Origin: Pieris napi
Taxonomy: Eukaryota > Arthropoda > Insecta > Lepidoptera > Pieridae
Assembly (NCBI RefSeq): GCF_905475465.1
Contig: NC_062257.1
Coordinates: 3,782,001-3,846,000, forward strand
Reading direction: 5' to 3'
Length of the DNA: 64,000 nt
Shown: piece after piece, positions 59,001 to 60,396 of the stretch
How positions within the stretch are numbered: position 1 is the first letter of the stretch
How the letters are laid out: every line of letters starts with the position of its first letter
Notes under the pieces: model-generated
What the model saw: only the letters and a program-made list of their open reading frames with translations
Databases searched by the model: none
What the model was told of the DNA's origin: nothing
Program-made: the position numbers and the translations under genes

Positions 59001-60396
59001 AGATTTTAATGACATTTTTTGTGTGTTCAAGTGGAATCGAGAATGATTATGATAATTTTTTTGTGTGTAAGACAAATTTGTTTGTTTTTGTGTGTATAGG
59101 GCAACGTCTAATACGTCTAATTCGTGAATAAATAACTCTGTCATCTCTACGCTACAAAATTTAATACGAAATAAACTGTAAAAACGATTTTACAGCGTAC
59201 ACTTTGAAACGAGATTTTGCTCATATAAATTTAAGATGGAGAACAAAATTAACTTTAGCGGCGAGTGCGCTATTTAGCCCTTATCTAAGCGCAATCGCCC
59301 GAAGGCTGTATATATTTTAACCTTATTTTCTACTATTCGAGCAGCATAACACTGATAAAAACCAAAATCATAAAAAATCAATGCAACTCCAGTCTCTATG
59401 GCAACATTATATGTGCGCAATGCTCGTTTTTTTTTTTTTTTTAATTTATAAGAACCCTATCAGGCACATGATCAGGCAGATCTGTGGCCGAGAAGCTAGG
59501 AAGCAGGGAAGTGTCGAAATCCCAGTCCCTTTTTAGGAAAGGGGTTCCTAAAAAGGGGCTTAAACTTAGAGGTCTGGTGGGCTTGGTGTCTGCTGGGCGA
59601 CAACTACTGCGCAAATATCCTCATGATGTTTGGAACTTCGTGCATCTTTCAAGTTAATGCGCGGGGCACAGCCATAAATTGTCCCCGTTACCAATGCCTG
59701 GTGTGATAAACAATAAACTACAAGCTCCTTATCAGAACGCCAAATCATAAAATGACTGCTTCACGACTGATTTGAGCGCGACCGCCGCTGCGAAAACCGC
59801 TGTGAGAGTTCGAAAAGTGAGTTACAGAATCGCAAGGCTGTTTTCTCATTCAAACCAGACAAAGCTAATAGCCAATAGTGAATATCTCTTATGTGTGTTT
59901 CTAATCATGGATGTTCTGTTCACGCGATTCCCAACTTAGGGAGTTTAGGCGTCTCTGACTAAATCTATCTTAAATAACTTTTATCTATTGTTAGTGAATA
60001 GAAGTATAACTTCTAATGCGTGTACATAAGTAAGCACACGATTTTTTTATATTACAGGGGGCAAACGGGCCTCACCTGATGTTAAGTGCCCATGGACACT
60101 CTCAATTCTAGAGGACTCGCGAGTGCGTTGCCGGTCTAACAATTAAACCACCTTTTTACAATCAAACAAATAACCCATACCTTTATATCCACAGGTTTTA
60201 ATGTCTCATTCACCCAATTTCGGAATGTATTCGCCTGAATCTCAACCCATAGATCTTCATGGCCTTTTATGGCCATACCCTTTGCTGCAGTTCCTTCTGG
60301 ACTGCGAGCTGCCAGCCCGGCCTGCGTGATACGACCCGCTGAACCTTCGGGCGTGTGAGCTTTCAGCCCTTGGTGGGTTACCCGGACGCCCTCCAT
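20644..60396 (-). CDS. jbug: jitterbug-type filamin, partial gene, 19 coding exons (3' end off window)
   Basis: Filamins bind F-actin through N-terminal CH domains and use Ig-like filamin (FLN) repeats as stretchable scaffolds at the cortex and adhesion sites. Nineteen exons joined by hand give 3,895 nt (1,298 codons plus 1 nt) with no stop and phase kept at all 18 junctions. Order: conserved leader (1-50), CH1 (about 53-156), CH2 (166-264), CH3 (268-367), FLN1-FLN3 (about 371-652), disordered S/T/R-rich linker with six 39-residue tandem repeats (729-961), charged coiled-coil-prone segment (1103-1209), then FLN4 from 1221. Three CH domains rather than the usual two, plus the linker, fit jitterbug rather than the cheerio/FLNA type; the orthology rests on recalled family architecture, not on a search. 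Introns range from a few hundred bases to over 5 kb and are full of transposons. The final donor (GTGAGG after 20,644) shows that the gene continues leftwards out of the window. Confidence 0.85.
20895..21240 (-). repeat. Same dispersed repeat, copy 2
   Basis: Complement of 16.84 kb, with (ATAC)n at the right end. Confidence 0.62.
21274..21495 (-). repeat. tRNA-derived SINE, family A, internal deletion
   Basis: Head and tail present; about 60 bp missing in the middle. Confidence 0.68.
21870..22131 (+). repeat. tRNA-derived SINE, family B
   Basis: Same head and body as 3.05 kb; ends in an A-rich tail at 22,120-22,140. Confidence 0.75.
22314..22402 (-). CDS. jbug: jbug exon 18: short exon opening filamin repeat 4
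   Basis: An 89-nt exon (residues 1210-1239) found by looking for a phase 2-to-1 link between exons 17 and 19. Acceptor TTTGTTACAG/ACCAAT, donor TTTATAG/GTAATT. It reads PIQRDNRGAKGIVIKPSYKG then VLGQPVEFI, and the split codon joins exon 19 to give VEFIVDASGAGPGQLE, a textbook FLN repeat start (GQPVEF-VDASGAGPG). Matching phase and domain continuity make it convincing despite its size. Confidence 0.85.
22757..22995 (+). repeat. tRNA-derived SINE, family A, head truncated
   Basis: Starts within the A-box (ACAGCGTGCGACGTCCCTGA) and continues to GCGCCACTGATTT. Confidence 0.68.
22996..23499. other. Intron 17/18-19 region; nothing recognised
   Basis: AT-rich; short antisense frames have no domain signal. 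Confidence 0.45.
23500..23640 (-). repeat. SINE family A fragment
   Basis: AAATCAGTGGCACTACAACC to CCTTCACCGTTCGAGCAA; head missing. Confidence 0.62.
23688..23800 (+). repeat. SINE family A head fragment
   Basis: CATGTTGGCCTAGTGGTTTA and GAGCCCCGGCTGTGCACCAA; body lost. Confidence 0.58.
23969..24338 (+). mobile_element. Non-autonomous Helitron, family C
   Basis: Full-length, matching 11.86 kb; its CTAGT end touches the next Helitron. Confidence 0.65.
24338..24563 (+). mobile_element. Non-autonomous Helitron, family D
   Basis: TCTACTATATAAAAATAAGT 5' end and GAGTTCGCCGAGTTTGCTAGT 3' end; 226 bp. Confidence 0.58.
24672..24795 (-). mobile_element. Related TIR element fragment
   Basis: GTCTACTCTCCATCCGTCTT to CTAAAGAAGTTTTCACTTCA, inverted match to 7.9 kb. 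Confidence 0.5.
25230..25545 (+). repeat. Dispersed repeat (AACCTAACATTAG family), copy 1
   Basis: GTTATGTAACCTAACATTAG, CCAGCGTCGCAACCCCACAA and CCCAGCTTCAAACAAAGTGT blocks. Confidence 0.6.
25671..26070. mobile_element. MITE with long TIRs, copy 2
   Basis: Inverted ends of about 37 bp, from CTATAGTCGTATTTTTAATT inwards to GAAGTCAACTGAC. Copy 1 keeps the outer part only at its right end. Confidence 0.77.
26242..26411 (-). CDS. jbug: jbug exon 17: charged linker with GC hairpin
   Basis: Residues 1154-1209. Acceptor TTCTGTTACAG/AAAGAG, donor TTTCAG/GTGAAT. It codes KEFKREVRESSYVVRDSSFS, then MEEKRQEQQSFLSNRPPRDP and a Gly/Asn tail. The exon holds two 7-base C/G runs that form a perfect 9-bp stem (26,277-26,305). 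It enters in phase 0 and leaves in phase 2. It reads directly into exon 18. Confidence 0.76.
26277..26305. other. GC hairpin inside jbug exon 17
   Basis: GGCCCCCCC (26,277-26,285) and GGGGGGGCC (26,297-26,305) pair perfectly across an 11-nt loop within the coding sequence. Confidence 0.85.
26527..26741 (-). repeat. SINE family A, 3' part missing
   Basis: ATAGGCAAGTAGGTGATCAG to GCCACTAGGTCAACACTGCT. Lies 116 nt upstream of jbug exon 17. Confidence 0.68.
26766..27010 (+). repeat. Same dispersed repeat, copy 3, deleted
   Basis: Matches 16.84 kb but lacks about 95 bp of the middle. Confidence 0.6.
27131..27281 (-). CDS. jbug: jbug exon 16: charged linker
   Basis: Residues 1103-1153. Acceptor TGTTACGTAG/TTTGGA, donor ACACAT/GTAAGT. 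It codes LDTDRHGQSTLERETQRNTQ, then LNKFSDLSHDAFNQQLDRLA, a charged and probably helical segment. It enters in phase 2 and leaves in phase 0. Strong donor. No recognised domain. Confidence 0.75.
27390..27665 (+). mobile_element. LINE ORF2 C-terminus (HGRR type)
   Basis: An open 68-codon tail reads PRTTTMWNQLPTEVFPNQYD, then SFKKRAYQFLKGRQR and VHGRRYHLTSGEP. This C-terminus is dispersed through the window (28.4, 33.7, 37.9, 45.7, 56.1, 60.0 and 61.7 kb). It starts 109 nt upstream of jbug exon 16. Confidence 0.7.
27795..27895 (-). mobile_element. LINE 3' UTR fragment
   Basis: AGGCAACTGGCGGCCTTATC and CGAGCGATCTTTTCCCGGCA, the complement of the 8.6-kb block. Confidence 0.5.
28360..28480 (+). 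mobile_element. LINE HGRR-type fragment
   Basis: GGCCGGCAACGCACTCGCGA, then TTAACATCAGGTGAGCTTCC. Degenerate copy just downstream of jbug exon 15. Confidence 0.55.
28514..28598 (-). CDS. jbug: jbug exon 15: short linker exon
   Basis: Residues 1075-1102, 85 nt. Acceptor CCTTTTACAG/GTGGAG, donor AAATAG/GTTTGT. It reads GDGNEADPGGKNSWDSVERT, then RQMLTKN. Support comes from phase (1 in, 2 out) fitting both neighbours and from the absence of stops. The donor GTTTGT is weak, so the exon could be alternatively spliced. A 5S-rRNA-derived repeat begins about 40 nt upstream of its acceptor. Confidence 0.66.
28640..28930 (-). repeat. 5S-rRNA-derived dispersed element, copy 1
   Basis: 28,763-28,860 on the minus strand matches about the last 100 nt of animal 5S rRNA (GTTCTCGTCCGATCACCGAA, AGTACTTGGATGGGTGACCG) and runs into a T-run terminator. 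The 5' 20 nt of 5S are replaced by AT-rich sequence. Flanks on both sides (CACCCGGATGGAACGAAATT; GTGTCGTGACAACTTTTCGT) are shared with 60.5 kb, so it is a repeat, not a 5S gene. Confidence 0.75.
29050..29342 (-). repeat. tRNA-derived SINE, family A
   Basis: Full minus copy, AATCAGTGGCGCTAAAACCT to GCCACTAGGCCAACACTGCT. Confidence 0.75.
29547..29716 (-). CDS. jbug: jbug exon 14: linker
   Basis: Residues 1018-1074. Acceptor TTGATTTCAG/TGTCAG, donor AGTCCAG/GTACAA. It codes SSPTERYSPVTTTKRVVEKR and then a Tyr/Ser-rich stretch (KMYSSYSGSQDNIDHSPLSS). It resembles exon 13 in Ser-Pro and Arg content but has no 39-residue unit. It enters in phase 2 and leaves in phase 1. No recognised domain. Confidence 0.78.
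30253..31297 (-). CDS. jbug: jbug exon 13: long linker exon with 39-residue tandem repeats
   Basis: Residues 670-1017. Acceptor AAAATTTCAG/TTACGC, donor AACCG/GTACGT. It carries no FLN or CH fold. A half-unit (702-728) is followed by six units of about 39 residues (729-961) with the consensus RTPTFEERDLYNTKAATDTY then SRINKEYKTDHNRTTSPVQ. It ends with RTSSPIRRATSPSHRTSSPI-type basic Ser-Pro motifs. The unit is 117 bp, divisible by three, so other frames stay open as shadows. R-T/S-S-P motifs recur about once per unit and look like proline-directed phosphosites (inference). It enters in phase 1 and leaves in phase 2. Confidence 0.85.
30423..31121 (-). repeat. 117-bp coding tandem repeat in jbug exon 13
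   Basis: Six head-to-tail units of 117 bp (the most 5' one is 114 bp) encoding residues 729-961. The three central units (30,540-30,890) are identical in protein and differ by only a few bases; the outer units diverge, for example SKDATDSYS against TKAATDTYS. The homogeneity of the centre points to recent unequal exchange or gene conversion. Confidence 0.9.
31337..31708 (-). mobile_element. Helitron family B variant
   Basis: 3' end ACTAGCTGCCCCCACGAACT (on plus), a different middle shared with 1.63 kb, then the family B GGGGTGAAAATTAAGGGTTG block. Begins 40 nt upstream of the exon 13 acceptor. Confidence 0.6.
32032..32155 (-). CDS. jbug: jbug exon 12: end of repeat 3, start of linker
   Basis: Residues 629-669. 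Acceptor ATTCCCCAG/CTATAT, donor AGTCCAG/GTATTT. LYIYFNGYDVHGSPHVFRVG is the typical filamin-repeat ending (FNG..V.GSPxxFxV). It is followed by a basic, Ser/Pro-rich stretch (SKSKRLRDSASPSPYAGMSS) where the disordered linker starts. It enters in phase 0 and leaves in phase 1. A Helitron fragment ends about 45 nt upstream of the acceptor. Confidence 0.86.
32199..32240 (-). mobile_element. Helitron family B 3'-end fragment
   Basis: ACTAGCTGACCCGGCAAACG then TTGTTTTGCCATG only; the body was replaced by the ACACGCTTTATATTAGC repeat. Confidence 0.5.
32245..32570 (+). repeat. Same dispersed repeat, copy 4, rearranged
   Basis: First half as in copy 1; from about 32,420 the second half is in inverted order. 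Lies between a Helitron fragment and a mariner-like MITE. Confidence 0.58.
32574..32749. mobile_element. Mariner/pogo-like MITE flanked by TA
   Basis: CAGTCAAAATTTGTTATAAC to TCATAAACGATTTTGACTG, with imperfect TIRs of about 27 bp; TA on each side (32,572-32,573; 32,750-32,751). It sits 23 nt from the exon 11 donor. Confidence 0.72.
32774..33016 (-). CDS. jbug: jbug exon 11: end of repeat 2 and most of repeat 3
   Basis: Residues 548-628. Acceptor TTTACACAG/GGAGGT, donor CATAGG/GTAATG. GGPFTCEVFDPAGVRLSPGA closes FLN2 (GGPFTCxVFDP) and opens FLN3. The exon continues through HSFELDTSGCGVKGDLQLDI and ends TKYRATFMPKATGKHR. 243 nt, phase 0 to 0. A 176-bp mariner-like MITE sits 23 nt beyond the donor. 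Confidence 0.87.
33085..33667 (+). mobile_element. TIR element with iterated left end, copy 1
   Basis: Three tandem variants of GAAGTGAAACTTCTTTATCG (33,090; 33,180; 33,247), each with GTTACGCGCCAT motifs. A single inverted end is at the right (ATAAAGAAGTTTCACTTC). Nearly identical to 36.47 kb. Confidence 0.72.
33668..33925 (-). mobile_element. LINE ORF2 C-terminus (HGRR type)
   Basis: Minus-strand copy with TTIWNQLPTEVFPNQFDLGS and GRRYHLTSGEPPARLPPV, closely matching 27.4 kb. It abuts the right end of a direct-repeat element at 33,667. Confidence 0.7.
34092..34432 (-). mobile_element. TIR element, deleted inverted copy
   Basis: Carries both ends (AGAAGTGAAACTTCTTTATG and CGATAAAGAAGTTTGACTTC) with most iterated left-end units lost. 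Confidence 0.65.
34783..35036. mobile_element. MITE with ACCGGATTAA ends, copy 1
   Basis: TIR AAAATCTTTTTACCGGATTA, inverted at the right (TTAATCCGGTAAAAAGTTTT). Confidence 0.68.
35354..35622. mobile_element. MITE with polyC tracts, copy 2 (adjacent to jbug exon 10)
   Basis: Same interior (CGTAACGTTTTTCAGTACCC, GTTTCGTCACCACCTAGTGA) with decayed ends. The right end GTTACGTAAC stops about 4 nt from the exon 10 donor. Confidence 0.68.
35625..35806 (-). CDS. jbug: jbug exon 10: filamin repeat 2
   Basis: Residues 487-547. Acceptor CGTTTTCAG/GTGCCC, donor CATATCCAG/GTTAGT. It contains DIDVTAHSPSGRAVPLEARH and SSATFQPDEAGTWTIAITYK, where FQPDEAGTW is the FxPxEAG core of a filamin repeat, then GEHIQ. 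It enters in phase 1 and leaves in phase 0; at 182 nt its loss would shift the frame. A polyC MITE begins about 4 nt past the donor, and near-identical direct repeats lie on both sides of the exon (33.1 and 36.5 kb). Confidence 0.87.
36094..36356 (-). repeat. tRNA-derived SINE, family A
   Basis: Full minus copy, TCAATGGCGCTACAACCTTT to CCACTAGGCCATCACTGCT. Confidence 0.74.
36470..37050 (+). mobile_element. TIR element with iterated left end, copy 2
   Basis: Same orientation and structure as copy 1, about 3.4 kb away, on the other side of jbug exon 10. Confidence 0.72.
37482..37594 (-). CDS. jbug: jbug exon 9: repeat 1/2 junction
   Basis: Residues 449-486. Acceptor TTTTTACAG/TGTGGA, donor GCGACAG/GTAATT. 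It codes VDGRYFFRVLPRLVSVPPPG and then MAPCAAGSLVEVLVSATG, the end of FLN1 and the Pro-rich start of FLN2 with its APCAAGS turn. It enters in phase 2 and leaves in phase 1. Confidence 0.83.
37740..37870 (-). mobile_element. LINE family 2 3' UTR fragment
   Basis: Carries AATCAAGGGCGTAGAACGGG and CTCTCCGCCACTCTTTTTAA, reading as the complement of the 49.9-kb copy. Lies 146 nt upstream of jbug exon 9. Confidence 0.7.
37985..38075 (-). mobile_element. LINE HGRR-type fragment
   Basis: Short remnant with CACCCATGGACATTTGCATT and GGCTCACGAGTGCGTTACGG. Confidence 0.45.
38155..38290 (+). mobile_element. LINE C-terminal remnant
   Basis: Degenerate frame with IRFYNKLPSEI-like and KLINKAFY-like segments, matching the C-termini of the LINEs at 47.6 and 48.2 kb. 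A Helitron fragment follows directly. Confidence 0.55.
38297..38617 (-). mobile_element. Helitron family B, degenerate
   Basis: ACTGACCCGGCAAACGTTGT replaces the CTAG end; the body and the GAGAATTTTATATATAGA 5' end match the family. Confidence 0.58.
38752..38927 (-). CDS. jbug: jbug exon 8: filamin repeat 1
   Basis: Residues 391-448. Acceptor CAATTTCAG/ACATAC, donor ATACG/GTTAGT. It reads TYIKVQSVSKDLSMSDVKVL, then LKLDSRGAGEFVPEHAGMHE. The LDSRGAGEFVPEHAG-H pattern is the FxPxxxGxH core of an Ig-like filamin repeat. It starts in phase 0 and ends in phase 2. The donor GTTAGT is slightly weaker than consensus. Confidence 0.84.
38955..39190 (+). mobile_element. LINE-like C-terminus fragment
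   Basis: Reads TGDPRAGAFLAQRISIAIQR then a stop, followed by an AT-rich 3' end with AATAAACATTTT. Starts about 28 nt upstream of jbug exon 8. Confidence 0.5.
39190..40079. other. jbug intron; mostly unique
   Basis: Holds a LINE 3' UTR fragment (39.72 kb) and a short (TG)n near 39,570; otherwise nothing. Confidence 0.45.
39720..39845 (+). mobile_element. LINE 3' UTR fragment
   Basis: GGGTTGCCTGAAAGAGATCA and AAGCGATAAAGCCTTG, matching 8.6 kb. Confidence 0.5.
40080..40243 (-). CDS. jbug: jbug exon 7: end of CH3
   Basis: Residues 336-390. Acceptor ATAATTGCAG/GAGTTC, donor GAACCT/GTGAGT. VQPVLSAKDM, then DVEHLGVMAWATQFRNIPP, is the terminal part of a CH domain (LSAKDM..L...AMVA.L-like). RPPVHDMLRVALDSTSGRVG leads into the first filamin repeat. 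It enters in phase 1 and leaves in phase 0. GC content is clearly above that of the introns. Confidence 0.86.
40304..40739. mobile_element. Non-autonomous TIR element
   Basis: Exact 15-bp inverted ends GTAAACTCTTTATAA / TTATAAAGAGTTTAC, 436 bp, no ORF. Subterminal GTTATA motifs resemble the 32.57-kb MITE. Confidence 0.62.
41268..41508 (+). repeat. SINE family A, head truncated
   Basis: CTCATCCCTGAGGTCGTAGG to AGCGCCACTGATTTATTTAT. Confidence 0.68.
41593..41734 (-). CDS. jbug: jbug exon 6: core of CH3
   Basis: Residues 289-335. Acceptor CTCTTTTAG/ACGGAC, donor AAGCTTG/GTATGT. TDWNDGRVANELVRSMGGPA is the DWNDG signature of the third CH domain, and ARWEENNQMAIDAAKKLG is its later helix. It starts in phase 0 and ends in phase 1. 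The three CH domains each keep the TDxxDG-like turn, so none is obviously degenerate. Confidence 0.88.
41777..42003 (+). mobile_element. Non-autonomous Helitron, family E
   Basis: TCTATATCTTTATATATATA 5' end and CGTCTGTGGGGTCCACTAGT 3' end. Confidence 0.58.
42004..42354 (+). mobile_element. Non-autonomous Helitron, family A
   Basis: Begins directly after the CTAGT end of another Helitron (41,777-42,003), with an internal deletion of about 70 bp. Ends CTAA instead of CTAG. Confidence 0.65.
42356..43050. other. jbug intron; nothing recognised
   Basis: AT-rich; a 70-codon frame at 42.8 kb has no family signal. Confidence 0.45.
43051..43301 (+). repeat. tRNA-derived SINE, family B
   Basis: Same head and body as 3.05 kb; A-rich tail. 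Confidence 0.75.
43745..43825. mobile_element. Short foldback MITE (CCCTGCGATTC TIR), copy 1
   Basis: TIR CCCTGCGATTCTGCAACTCA; nearly a pure hairpin of 81 bp. Flanks CTG and CAG. Confidence 0.75.
44214..44590 (-). mobile_element. LINE-like ORF C-terminus (FGVETLGPWGPSA type)
   Basis: A minus-strand open frame reads DFVPFGVETLGPWGPSALRL, then FKEISKRLDDITGDRRSGSY and LGQRISLAIQRGNG. It is preceded by a TAGGCAACGGGCGGCCTTAT 3' UTR-like block. Related pieces lie at 39.0, 52.9 and 54.0 kb. I read it as the C-terminal end of a retrotransposon ORF2; family not certain. Confidence 0.6.
44600..45179. other. jbug intron; nothing recognised
   Basis: AT-rich with simple A/T runs. Contains CGATATTTCTCCGACAATTG but no repeat partner in the window. 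Confidence 0.45.
45180..45590 (+). repeat. Dispersed repeat (AACCTAACATTAG family), copy 2
   Basis: Same blocks, extended to CAACAACCGCCGCCGAACCT at the right end. Confidence 0.6.
45712..46000 (-). mobile_element. LINE ORF2 C-terminus (HGRR type), frameshifted
   Basis: Same block order as 33.7 kb (GGAGGCTCACCTGATGTTAA, GTGCGTTGCCGGCCTTTTAA) with a short deletion near 45,840 that breaks the frame. Confidence 0.65.
46174..46315 (+). repeat. Minisatellite, TTGACAAATGACAG unit
   Basis: About ten imperfect 14-bp units mixed with 7-bp half-units (TTGACAG). Ends 13 bp from the donor of jbug exon 5. Confidence 0.9.
46329..46552 (-). CDS. jbug: jbug exon 5: second half of CH2 and start of CH3
   Basis: Residues 214-288. 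Acceptor ATTTTTCAG/ATCGCC, donor TTTACG/GTAAGT. It contains HEAVENCRRAMKLAHRELQV (the ENC..A...A motif of CH2) and the closing DELSGMTYLSYFMKP helix. After a short PDSSGMKS link the third CH domain begins with TLDWVNSRLERPISNFT. A 14-bp minisatellite lies 12 nt past the donor, which is unusual so close to a splice site. Confidence 0.88.
46679..46857. mobile_element. Foldback MITE, copy 2
   Basis: Same TIR, 179 bp, flanked by CTG (46,676-46,678 and 46,858-46,860). Confidence 0.77.
46861..47500. other. jbug intron; nothing recognised
   Basis: AT-rich; a short (AGAG)n near 47,196. No coding signal. Confidence 0.45.
47583..47960 (-). mobile_element. LINE family 2 C-terminus and 3' UTR remnant
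   Basis: On the minus strand it codes a broken FYNKLPSEIKELSLNKFKTL-like tail, equivalent to the C-terminus of the 48-kb RT ORF, followed by the family 2 3' UTR blocks. Orientation is opposite to the LINE next to it. Confidence 0.65.
48243..49287 (+). pseudogene. 5'-truncated non-LTR reverse transcriptase ORF (jockey/CR1-like)
   Basis: An open frame of at least 335 codons. It starts mid-domain at YGIGERALNLVESYLSDRIQ and carries GVPQGSILGPFLFLVYINDL and the catalytic FADD box (LFADDTSLLF). The maturase-like end VVQKRAIRAICGLSPRES and the C-terminal FNKIPSEIQALSINKFKSYI match jockey-superfamily LINEs. A stop precedes it at about 48,238, and the N-terminal endonuclease and the RT fingers are missing, so it cannot be autonomous. 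It lies in the jbug intron between exons 5 and 4, on the opposite strand. Confidence 0.85.
49288..49840 (+). mobile_element. 3' UTR and poly(A) tail of the LINE
   Basis: Non-coding stretch between the RT stop and an A-run of about 19 at 49,821-49,839. It ends with a GTAATGGTTGCAGCTCC-type terminus. With 48,243-49,287 it is one 5'-truncated LINE insertion of about 1.6 kb. Confidence 0.7.
49846..50020 (+). mobile_element. LINE 3' end fragment, family 2
   Basis: Starts 6 bases after the poly(A) tail of the preceding LINE. It contains the GAGTGGCGGAGAGTTTATTG and CGTTCTACGCCCTTGATTTG blocks and ends ACGTGAATAAATGATTTTT. The same blocks recur at 20.0, 37.7, 47.6 and 63.4 kb. Confidence 0.7.
50458..51318 (+). 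mobile_element. TIR element with heptamer array in place of its interior
   Basis: Left end with two iterated units at 50,460-50,600, then the (TTATTTA)n array, then a right part (51,144-51,318) with GAAGTTTCACTTCTGAC. The right part matches 62.34-62.54 kb inverted. Confidence 0.65.
50601..51143 (+). repeat. Perfect (TTATTTA)n array, about 77 units
   Basis: Uninterrupted heptamer over 543 bp. As 7 x 3 = 21, all three forward frames stay open (LLFIIYY repeats); these are not genes. It lies inside a TIR element in the intron between jbug exons 5 and 4. Confidence 0.97.
51855..52126. mobile_element. MITE with polyC tracts, copy 3
   Basis: AGAGAGCATTCAAGTATTAC to AATACTTGAACGCTCCCTCT with two C-runs; 27 nt from jbug exon 4. 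Confidence 0.7.
52154..52296 (-). CDS. jbug: jbug exon 4: first half of CH2
   Basis: Residues 166-213. Acceptor TTATTTTCCAG/GAAGCT, donor TTGA/GTGAGT. It reads KLMLSWLQSSLPECRVSNLT then TDWNSGVLLSALLDHCKPG, the helix-A and TDWN-SG-LL-AL signature of a second CH domain. The exon enters in phase 2 and leaves in phase 1. A polyC MITE (51,855-52,126) ends 27 nt into the downstream intron. Confidence 0.86.
52436..52720. mobile_element. MITE with ACCGGATTAA ends, copy 2, with inverted interior
   Basis: Left half matches 34.8 kb directly. The segment after GTTGGATG matches in reverse orientation, and a 51-bp foldback MITE is inserted in it. Confidence 0.62.
52596..52646. mobile_element. Foldback MITE, copy 3 (51 bp, nested)
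   Basis: Two TIRs back to back. Flanked by CTG (52,593-52,595 and 52,647-52,649). Inserted into a copy of the ACCGGATTAA element; the unoccupied site is visible at 34,980-35,010. Confidence 0.8.
52855..53035 (-). mobile_element. LINE-like C-terminus fragment
   Basis: Complement of the 39.0-kb fragment (CGCTGTATTGCGATACTTAT, GAGCGAGGCAAGCACCAGCT), decayed. Confidence 0.5.
53494..53947. mobile_element. Non-autonomous TIR element
   Basis: AGTGGCGGATTTA at the left and TAAATCCACCACT at the right (12 of 13 inverted matches), 454 bp, no ORF. Confidence 0.6.
53995..54225 (+). mobile_element. LINE-like C-terminus, frameshifted copy
   Basis: Same DFVPFGVETLGPWG block and GDRRAGSYLGQR block as 44.2 kb on the opposite strand, with a stop after the second block. 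Ends about 140 nt downstream of jbug exon 3. Confidence 0.6.
54366..54465 (-). CDS. jbug: jbug exon 3: end of CH1
   Basis: A 100-nt exon (residues 133-165) too short to appear as a long open frame. The acceptor is TTTTTACAG/GAAATG and the donor CCAAG/GTATTT. The split codon completes G-N-V-D-I-V-N-G-N, and the exon contains KLILGLIWSLIVRYQI, the classic last helix of a CH domain. It enters in phase 1 and leaves in phase 2. Its left border is close to a LINE-derived fragment (53,995-54,225). Confidence 0.87.
54625..55215 (-). repeat. Dispersed repeat (AACCTAACATTAG family), copy 3, split by a SINE
   Basis: 54,625-54,752 and 54,972-55,215 are the two halves; the SINE at 54,753-54,971 interrupts them with a 12-bp TSD. 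Confidence 0.66.
54753..54971 (+). repeat. tRNA-derived SINE, family C, 5'-truncated, with TSD
   Basis: Flanked by the 12-bp duplication AAAACTAACATA at 54,741-54,752 and 54,972-54,983. Starts at GCTAGGTGAGGGGTACCGGG and ends GCCAGAGCCTTAAAA. It splits another repeat (54,625-55,215). Confidence 0.78.
55275..55570 (+). repeat. tRNA-derived SINE, family A
   Basis: Full copy 90 nt downstream of jbug exon 2: GCAGCGTTGGCCTAGTGGCT to GTAGCGCCACTGATTTTT. Confidence 0.76.
55660..55840 (-). CDS. jbug: jbug exon 2: core of CH1
   Basis: Codes residues 73-132. Acceptor TTTATAAG/GTGGTT and donor ATAG/GTAATT. The sequence VVDLVEDLTDGTVLCALVEA is the second CH helix with the DGT-L-LVE signature, and ENCTTALQAIEDDGVKLVNIG is the NCxxAL...G-KLVNIG motif of CH domains, the region that contributes to actin contact. 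It starts in phase 0 and ends in phase 1, joining exon 3 to complete NIGN. Confidence 0.88.
55935..56050. repeat. Cluster of GATTGTAATC palindromic motifs
   Basis: Includes the perfect 16-bp palindrome CAATCTCGCGAGATTG (55,955-55,970) and AGATTGTAATCTATC near 56,032. May be the end of a TIR element. Confidence 0.45.
56051..56079. repeat. (TA)n microsatellite
   Basis: About 14 uninterrupted TA units. Confidence 0.9.
56105..56275 (+). mobile_element. LINE HGRR-type fragment
   Basis: CCCTTCAAGAAAAGAGCGTA, then GTGTCCATGGGCGGTGGTAT. 5'-truncated copy next to a (TA)n tract. Confidence 0.6.
56759..56983 (+). pseudogene. Harbinger transposase N-terminal remnant (HARBI1-like)
   Basis: Codes RRQRTSVRGHKKTRINYIQS, then LNDAEFTFRFRLTKEALETL, the typical HARBI1 N-terminus (FRFRLTKEAL..LL). 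The frame ends before the first catalytic Asp region. Confidence 0.68.
57060..57390 (+). pseudogene. Harbinger transposase C-terminal remnant
   Basis: Broken frames give YNESQIRSRNVVKRT, YGVWKNRFPK, then VACAVLHNIAIDMRDEH and LISDYFALLL. This matches the end of HARBI1-like transposases (R.VVERTFGVWK..F.....ACA.LHNIA), with frameshifts and a stop. Confidence 0.7.
57763..57969 (-). CDS. Myb/SANT-like DNA-binding ORF of the Harbinger element
   Basis: 68 codons from ATG: KRERSVNFSREEVDLLTSLV, then ENKKSDSVTWQEKEQCWKTL and EALFNSTSGVNFRSAKA. This is the Myb/SANT-like domain that acts as the accessory nuclear-import/DNA-binding partner of Harbinger transposase. Helices 1 and 2 are intact, but the stop falls within the third helix region, so it is truncated. 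Domesticated relatives exist, so expression cannot be excluded. Confidence 0.6.
   Translation of the reverse strand: MSTQKRERSVNFSREEVDLLTSLVADHKNILENKKSDSVTWQEKEQCWKTLEALFNSTSGVNFRSAKA
58747..59110 (+). mobile_element. Helitron family E, two overlapping partial copies
   Basis: 58,747-58,940 matches 41.8 kb (AATCAGCCCGGAAGATGGCG). A second 5' end begins near 58,940 and runs to GGGCAACGTCTAATACGTC. Confidence 0.5.
59111..59699. other. jbug intron; LINE-like debris and a small inverted repeat
   Basis: T-run at 59,427. 59,523-59,560 folds as AGTCCCTTTTTAGGAA with TTCCTAAAAAGGGGCT. No gene. Confidence 0.4.
59700..59837. mobile_element. Foldback MITE, copy 4, left end missing
   Basis: Interior (TAAACTACAAGCTCCTTATC) matches copy 2; only the right TIR remains, followed by CTG. 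Confidence 0.65.
60045..60140 (-). mobile_element. LINE HGRR-type fragment
   Basis: GGGGGCAAACGGGCCTCACC and GACTCGCGAGTGCGTTGCCG blocks, 40 nt downstream of jbug coding exon 1. Confidence 0.55.
60181..60396 (-). CDS. jbug: jbug exon 1 of coding sequence: leader and start of CH1
   Basis: Codes residues 1-72. The ATG at 60,396 is the first in frame after an upstream TGA and opens MEGVRVTHQGLKAH. Residues 1-50 form a Gly/Ala-rich leader (TPEGSAGRITQAG, MAIKGHEDLW), and CH1 starts at WVEIQANTFRNWVNETLKP, the typical first helix of a CH domain. The donor is AAAG/GTATGG and the phase is 0. A few codons upstream (from a TTG) are open but are cut by the stop, so I take the ATG. Confidence 0.88.
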
